Assembly: GCA_016550425.1 (NCBI GenBank)
Contig: JABXGS010000099.1
Location: 1-16,571, forward strand
Source: an archaeon
GTDB taxonomy: Archaea; Asgardarchaeota; Hermodarchaeia; Hermodarchaeales; Hermodarchaeaceae
Length of the DNA: 16,571 nucleotides
Direction: 5' to 3'
The notes beneath the pieces are model-generated. The model was not told the origin of the DNA, made no database searches, and saw only the letters and a program-made list of their open reading frames with translations. Below, piece by piece: positions 14,341 to 16,571 of the stretch (positions within the stretch are counted from its first letter, which is position 1; each line of letters starts with the position of its first letter). A program made the position numbers and the translations under genes.

Positions 14341-14460
14341 GAAGTTAAAAGTCATCCAAAAGAAAACCGTGCTGGTAAAGCGAGAACCCCTAGGTCATCA
14401 AATCATTCACTTGGTATTATTTTGTAAAATCTGAGTAAAGTAACATTTTGGGACCCCTAA
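14341..14460 (+). repeat. Repeat R5, long form
   Basis: The core starts at 14424 and reads TAAAATCTGAGTAAAG, then the dyad region TAACATTTTGGGACCCC (14441-14457). Upstream to 14341 it aligns with the long form of R2, sharing AAAAGTCA, CGTGCTG (14369-14375), GAGAACCCC and TAGG. The shared block includes sequence that is the 3' coding end of the three-TM gene next to R2, but here it is noncoding. Confidence 0.85.
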
Positions 14461-14499
14461 TGATAATCCTTAATTCACGCTGCATAATATCTCATTGCC

Positions 14500-14973
14500 G
14501 TGATTCATTTGAGCTGGCTTAAATCAATTCATCTCCAACCAATAGGTTTCATAGAACGCCTATCATCAGATGAGAGAGATTTTAGTGCCATGTCTAAAGT
14601 TGTACTAAAAGACTCTTTGGCAGACGCCCTACTAGGAATTGAGGAATTTTCACATATTTTCATAATCTTTTGGTTACACGAAATGCAAATCAGAGAAGAT
14701 GGTTCCTGGGTTCACCCGAGCTGCTCAGATAATCAACATCTAGTTGGCTTTTTAGCGACTAGAGCACCCCGTCGTCCGAATCCCATAGGACTGACTCTTG
14801 TTGAGCTTGTAAACCATGAAAACAATGTTCTTTGGGTGAAAGGATTGGATGCAGTTGATGGAACTCCTGTTATTGATATTAAGCCATACCCTGATTGGCA
14901 TACGGGAGAATGTCAGGTGATTGTTGATTACAAAATTCCTGATTGGTTGAAACAATTACTTGACTCAAGTTAA
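14500..14973 (+). CDS. trmO: TrmO-like tRNA t6A37 N6-methyltransferase (TsaA/VirR family)
   Basis: The 157-residue protein matches the SAM-dependent TrmO beta-barrel domain, which methylates N6-threonylcarbamoyladenosine at position 37 of certain tRNAs. Blocks are LQPIGFIE (12-19), ALLGIEEFSHIFIIFWLHE (43-61), VGFLATRAPRRPNPIGLT (82-99), GLDAVDGTPVIDIKPY (115-130) and PDW. The ATRAPRRPNPIG stretch is the highly conserved family signature. The length is that of compact archaeal members without the C-terminal extension of many bacterial ones. The start is uncertain (GTG 14500 or TTG 14509): no SD is visible, and CATAATATC just upstream is too close to be a standard TATA box for it. It stands alone between R5 and R6, unusual company for an RNA-modification gene. 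Confidence 0.9.
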   Translation: MIHLSWLKSIHLQPIGFIERLSSDERDFSAMSKVVLKDSLADALLGIEEFSHIFIIFWLHEMQIREDGSWVHPSCSDNQHLVGFLATRAPRRPNPIGLTLVELVNHENNVLWVKGLDAVDGTPVIDIKPYPDWHTGECQVIVDYKIPDWLKQLLDSS

Positions 14974-15063
14974 GGAATAATCTAGTCAATAGTCTTCGTT
15001 TTAATTGACGAGTTTATTTTCGTAAAGCCTGAAGATTATCGTTCTATTCTACTTTCACTATTT

Positions 15064-15100
15064 TACAACATATGAGTATAGTTACATTATGTGACCCCAA
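15064..15100 (+). repeat. Repeat R6
   Basis: The core begins TACAACATATGAGTATA and runs through the dyad GTTACATTATGTGAC (15081-15095) to CCCCAA. It lies between two plus-strand genes, 47 bp before the TATA element of the next gene. Confidence 0.88.
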
Positions 15101-15146
15101 AAACTACCAAGTCACAGGATGTGAAAAACCTTAAAGACTGACAGAA

Positions 15147-15153
15147 TTATAAT
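15147..15153 (+). promoter_or_regulatory. TATA box for the DUF998 gene
   Basis: TTATAAT is centred 28 nt upstream of the ATG at 15178, the distance expected for a leaderless archaeal transcript. This supports 15178 over the GTG at 15169. Confidence 0.5.
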
Positions 15154-15177
15154 CCCATTTTCCAGATTGTGAGACGA

Positions 15178-15786
15178 ATGAATTTATTACAGCTTCTAGC
15201 AATTTGTGGAATGCTAAGTCCAATTATTTACACTGTAATGTGGATTCTTGGTGGTATTTTACTACCGGATTATAGTCACATTCGAGATGACATAAGTTCA
15301 TTAATGGCAGTTGGAGCGCCTAGAAAACGGGTATTTGATTCGTTCCTTATAACATCGAGCATCTTATTGTTTGTATTTTATCTTGGATTACCATGGGGAA
15401 TAAACAATGGACAAGGTCCATTTGGAGGACAGATTTTGTTCTTAATTAGCGGGTTTTTAGGCGTGCTCGTCGCTCTTTTTTTCCCACTTGATGAAGGTGG
15501 TGAGATAATTACCTATCGGGGAAAAGTGCATTTAGTCCTGGTTTTTGGTTCGGGATTACTGTTAATTACAGGGATGGTAGTGCTGTGGTTTGAATTAGCT
15601 GGAGTAGTCTTATGGAATTCCTTTGCTTTGTATTCCCTAATTTCGGCTATAGTTGCATTAGCTTTTATGATAATTTCAGGGATTTTCATTAAAAGTAGCT
15701 ACAAGGGTCTCCTCGAACGATTAGGAGTCAGCACGTTTATGCTGTATTATTTTGTTCTTGCCTTGATGGTGTTTTTAACAAATTAA
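15178..15786 (+). CDS. DUF998 family membrane protein
   Basis: The protein of about 202 residues has six hydrophobic helices. After the first helix comes the family-like block PDYSHIRDDISSLMAVGAP, a soluble loop with charged residues preceding FDSFL. A later loop carries DEGGEIITYRGKVHLVL before the last helices. DUF998 proteins are widespread in bacteria and archaea with no known function. The gene keeps all expected helices and ends with LMVFLTN. The ATG at 15178 is preferred over the GTG at 15169 because a TATA box 28 nt upstream predicts a leaderless transcript and no SD is visible. Flanked by R6 and R7. Confidence 0.78.
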   Translation: MNLLQLLAICGMLSPIIYTVMWILGGILLPDYSHIRDDISSLMAVGAPRKRVFDSFLITSSILLFVFYLGLPWGINNGQGPFGGQILFLISGFLGVLVALFFPLDEGGEIITYRGKVHLVLVFGSGLLLITGMVVLWFELAGVVLWNSFALYSLISAIVALAFMIISGIFIKSSYKGLLERLGVSTFMLYYFVLALMVFLTN

Positions 15787-15820
15787 TTCGAAAACTAATT
15801 TTGTCTATGAGGATGTCAAA

Positions 15821-15896
15821 CCTGTTAGAATACGAATCAGCTTTGGGTTTGCTATAATTCACAACATGTGAGTAAAGTAACATTATGTGACCCCAA
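15821..15896 (+). repeat. Repeat R7, extended form
   Basis: The core starts at 15860 with CACAACATGTGAGTAAA and the dyad GTAACATTATGTGAC (15877-15891) followed by CCCAA. The upstream 39 bp beginning CCTGTTAGAATA matches the R4 upstream stretch at most positions. It lies between convergent genes. Confidence 0.88.
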
Positions 15897-15967
15897 CACC
15901 AAATGAGTGATTTGTCCTTTCTTTACCTTTACAAAATTGGTTACTTCAACTTGCTTCATTGGTAGTG

Positions 15968-16330
15968 CTATGGCGGGGGTGGTGGAATTTGTGTTCCAAT
16001 AGTGAAGAAAATAATACCAATGTCAAGGGCAAGTAACATGAGGAGAAAGATTAGAAAGAAAAGGAGAAAGTTGCGGTTGAGGTTATTGTAATTGGGTAAT
16101 TCTTGATTTTTGAGGGCTTGGATGAAAGTCCGGAGGCGGTAGGTAAGATAAATGCCAACGGCGAAGAAGATGGCTCCCCCAGTTCCCCAAAGGGTGTTGT
16201 AAGTGACATAGTAGGGCGGTGGGAGAGAAGGTGTGAGAATCATTAGGATAAAGCATATGCCACTCAGGGTGAAGAGGACGGGGATAAAAATTAGTTCCCA
16301 GGACCACTGATTGAATTTTGTTTTTGTCAT
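15968..16330 (-). CDS. Three-TM hypothetical membrane protein with poly-Pro end
   Basis: I do not recognise this 120-residue protein. Hydrophobic helices run at about 13-33, 50-66 and 87-112. The first extracytosolic-type loop has LTPSLPPPYY, and the protein ends in five prolines. The open frame extends to 16534, but that upstream part runs straight through repeat R8 and is not coding. SD AGAGGA (16337-16342, minus strand) abuts the ATG at 16336 and has six-base spacing to the ATG at 16330, so I take 16330. The same nested ATG-NNN-ATG arrangement occurs at the split-barrel gene. The TATA-like element is at 16375-16383. Confidence 0.6.
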   Translation of the reverse strand: MTKTKFNQWSWELIFIPVLFTLSGICFILMILTPSLPPPYYVTYNTLWGTGGAIFFAVGIYLTYRLRTFIQALKNQELPNYNNLNRNFLLFFLIFLLMLLALDIGIIFFTIGTQIPPPPP

Positions 16331-16374
16331 AACCATTCCTCTGGTGCAGGTGTCGATTTCCCAAACTATAATTC

Positions 16375-16383
16375 TTATTATAT
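16375..16383 (-). promoter_or_regulatory. TATA box for the 120-residue membrane gene
   Basis: Minus-strand ATATAATAA is centred about 50 nt upstream of the ATG at 16330. The predicted transcript start is near 16353, leaving a leader with the AGAGGA ribosome site. Confidence 0.5.
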
Positions 16384-16434
16384 GATTAAAATCGATGCAT
16401 TTCGAATCGATAAATGCTAAAGTTGTTGTATAGT

Positions 16435-16472
16435 TACAAAATGTGAGTAAAGTAACATTATGTGACCCCCAA
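16435..16472 (+). repeat. Repeat R8
   Basis: TACAAAATGTGAGTAAA is followed by the dyad GTAACATTATGTGAC (16452-16466) and five C. One C more than in most copies. It is divergently flanked: the 120-residue membrane gene on the left (-) and a new gene at 16540 on the right (+). Confidence 0.88.
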
Positions 16473-16485
16473 ATGTGAGTCCGCC

Positions 16486-16495
16486 TTTTATAATA
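16486..16495 (+). promoter_or_regulatory. TATA box of the gene running off the right edge
   Basis: TTTTATAATA gives a predicted transcript start near 16517. It lies 14 bp after R8. Confidence 0.5.
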
Positions 16496-16539
16496 GGAAT
16501 GCCTTGCTTTCCTCAGCCAAATGCTCGGAGGCATTCAAA

Positions 16540-16571
16540 ATGGGTGATAAACTTCAGTACAAAAATGAACA
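16540..16571 (+). CDS. 5' end of a further gene, truncated by window edge
   Basis: An ATG at 16540 has a full SD GGAGG (16527-16531) with eight-base spacing and a TATA box about 50 nt upstream. The visible product is MGDKLQYKNE, polar and not membrane-like, too short to assign. The promoter, ribosome site and spacing make this a likely real gene, and they imply that the repeat-punctuated array continues to the right. Confidence 0.55.
   Translation, partial: MGDKLQYKNE

Larger units (their letters stand above)
10404..16472 (+). repeat. Repeat-punctuated gene array (copies R0-R8)
   Basis: One short intergenic repeat recurs in every gap between genes from about 10.4 kb to 16.5 kb. All copies have the same orientation, so nearly every gene is bracketed by two copies. 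Copy starts are at about 10404 (diverged R0), 11077, 11788, 12497, 13594, 14424, 15064, 15860 and 16435, a pitch of roughly 0.57-1.1 kb. Genes between copies lie on both strands. R2 and R7 lie between convergent genes, so the repeat is not simply a promoter. No copy is visible from 1 to 10400. No recombinase or transposase gene lies in the window. Confidence 0.85.

Noticed and set aside
10404..16472. Classical integron attC array
   Set aside because: The repeats lack the inverse core GTTRRRY/RYYYAAC pair at their ends, genes lie on both strands, several have their own promoters, and no IntI-type integrase is in the window.
10404..16472. CRISPR array
   Set aside because: The copies are separated by 0.57-1.1 kb of coding sequence rather than by 30-40 bp spacers, and no cas gene is present.
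11077..16472. Archaeal replication origin (ORB-like sites with a C/G string)
   Set aside because: ORB sites cluster tightly around an AT-rich unwinding region next to orc1/cdc6. These copies are one per intergenic gap over 6 kb and no orc1/cdc6 gene is visible.
16337..16534. N-terminal extension of the 120-residue membrane gene
   Set aside because: It translates repeat R8 and its flanks. The SD at 16337-16342 and the TATA box at 16375-16383 lie inside it.

Overview
The window looks like archaeal chromosome with moderate GC. Upstream of many genes there are archaeal-type TATA boxes 25-30 nt before the expected transcript start, mixed with Shine-Dalgarno (SD) sites of the GAGGG/GGAGG type. GTG and TTG starts are common. 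The recognisable families also fit: an MTA phosphorylase with a C-terminal CXC tail, an archaeal-type purine phosphoribosyltransferase, a DUF116 protein, a DUF92 (TMEM19/VTE6-like) membrane protein and a small winged-helix protein. I cannot name a phylum; an Asgard or another uncultivated archaeon is possible but unproven. I see no rRNA, tRNA, CRISPR array, transposase or integrase.

Region 1 (1-10359) is ordinary chromosomal coding sequence. It opens with a purine-salvage neighbourhood on the plus strand: MTA phosphorylase (5'-truncated by the window edge), an alpha/alpha-toroid protein of unknown role and a purine phosphoribosyltransferase. A convergent terminator zone follows, then minus-strand genes for a DUF92 membrane protein, an S9 prolyl-oligopeptidase-family peptidase and an EamA-type transporter. 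A palindromic TATA element separates the transporter from a divergent Cys-rich DUF116 protein. Next come a zinc-ribbon membrane protein, a YbjN-like protein, a winged-helix regulator, a thioredoxin-reductase-like flavoprotein with a CPDC redox site but no canonical NADPH motif, and a small orphan protein.

Region 2 (about 10400 to the right edge) is different. Every intergenic gap holds a copy of one short repeat. The core is about 37 bp and the extended unit is 75-120 bp. There are eight clear copies (R1-R8), one diverged copy (R0) and one possible remnant (R3b). All are in the same orientation, whatever the direction of the flanking genes, and the pitch is about 0.6-1.1 kb. The repeats separate single genes: a split-barrel flavin protein, a three-TM protein, a four-TM protein, a six- or seven-TM protein, an isoprenylcysteine-methyltransferase-like protein, a TrmO-like tRNA methyltransferase, a DUF998 protein and a three-TM protein. 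A further gene starts at 16540 and runs off the edge. Most products are small membrane proteins, and the genes lie on both strands, usually with their own promoters.

The one-repeat-one-gene layout is the most interesting signal in the window. It resembles a cassette array, although the repeat does not match integron attC sites and no recombinase is visible. Two copies lie between convergent gene ends, which argues against the repeat being only a promoter or operator. The core carries a dyad of the form GTYACAT-T-ATGTGAC, and some copies carry a second hairpin, so a protein-binding or recombination role is plausible. That role is inference.
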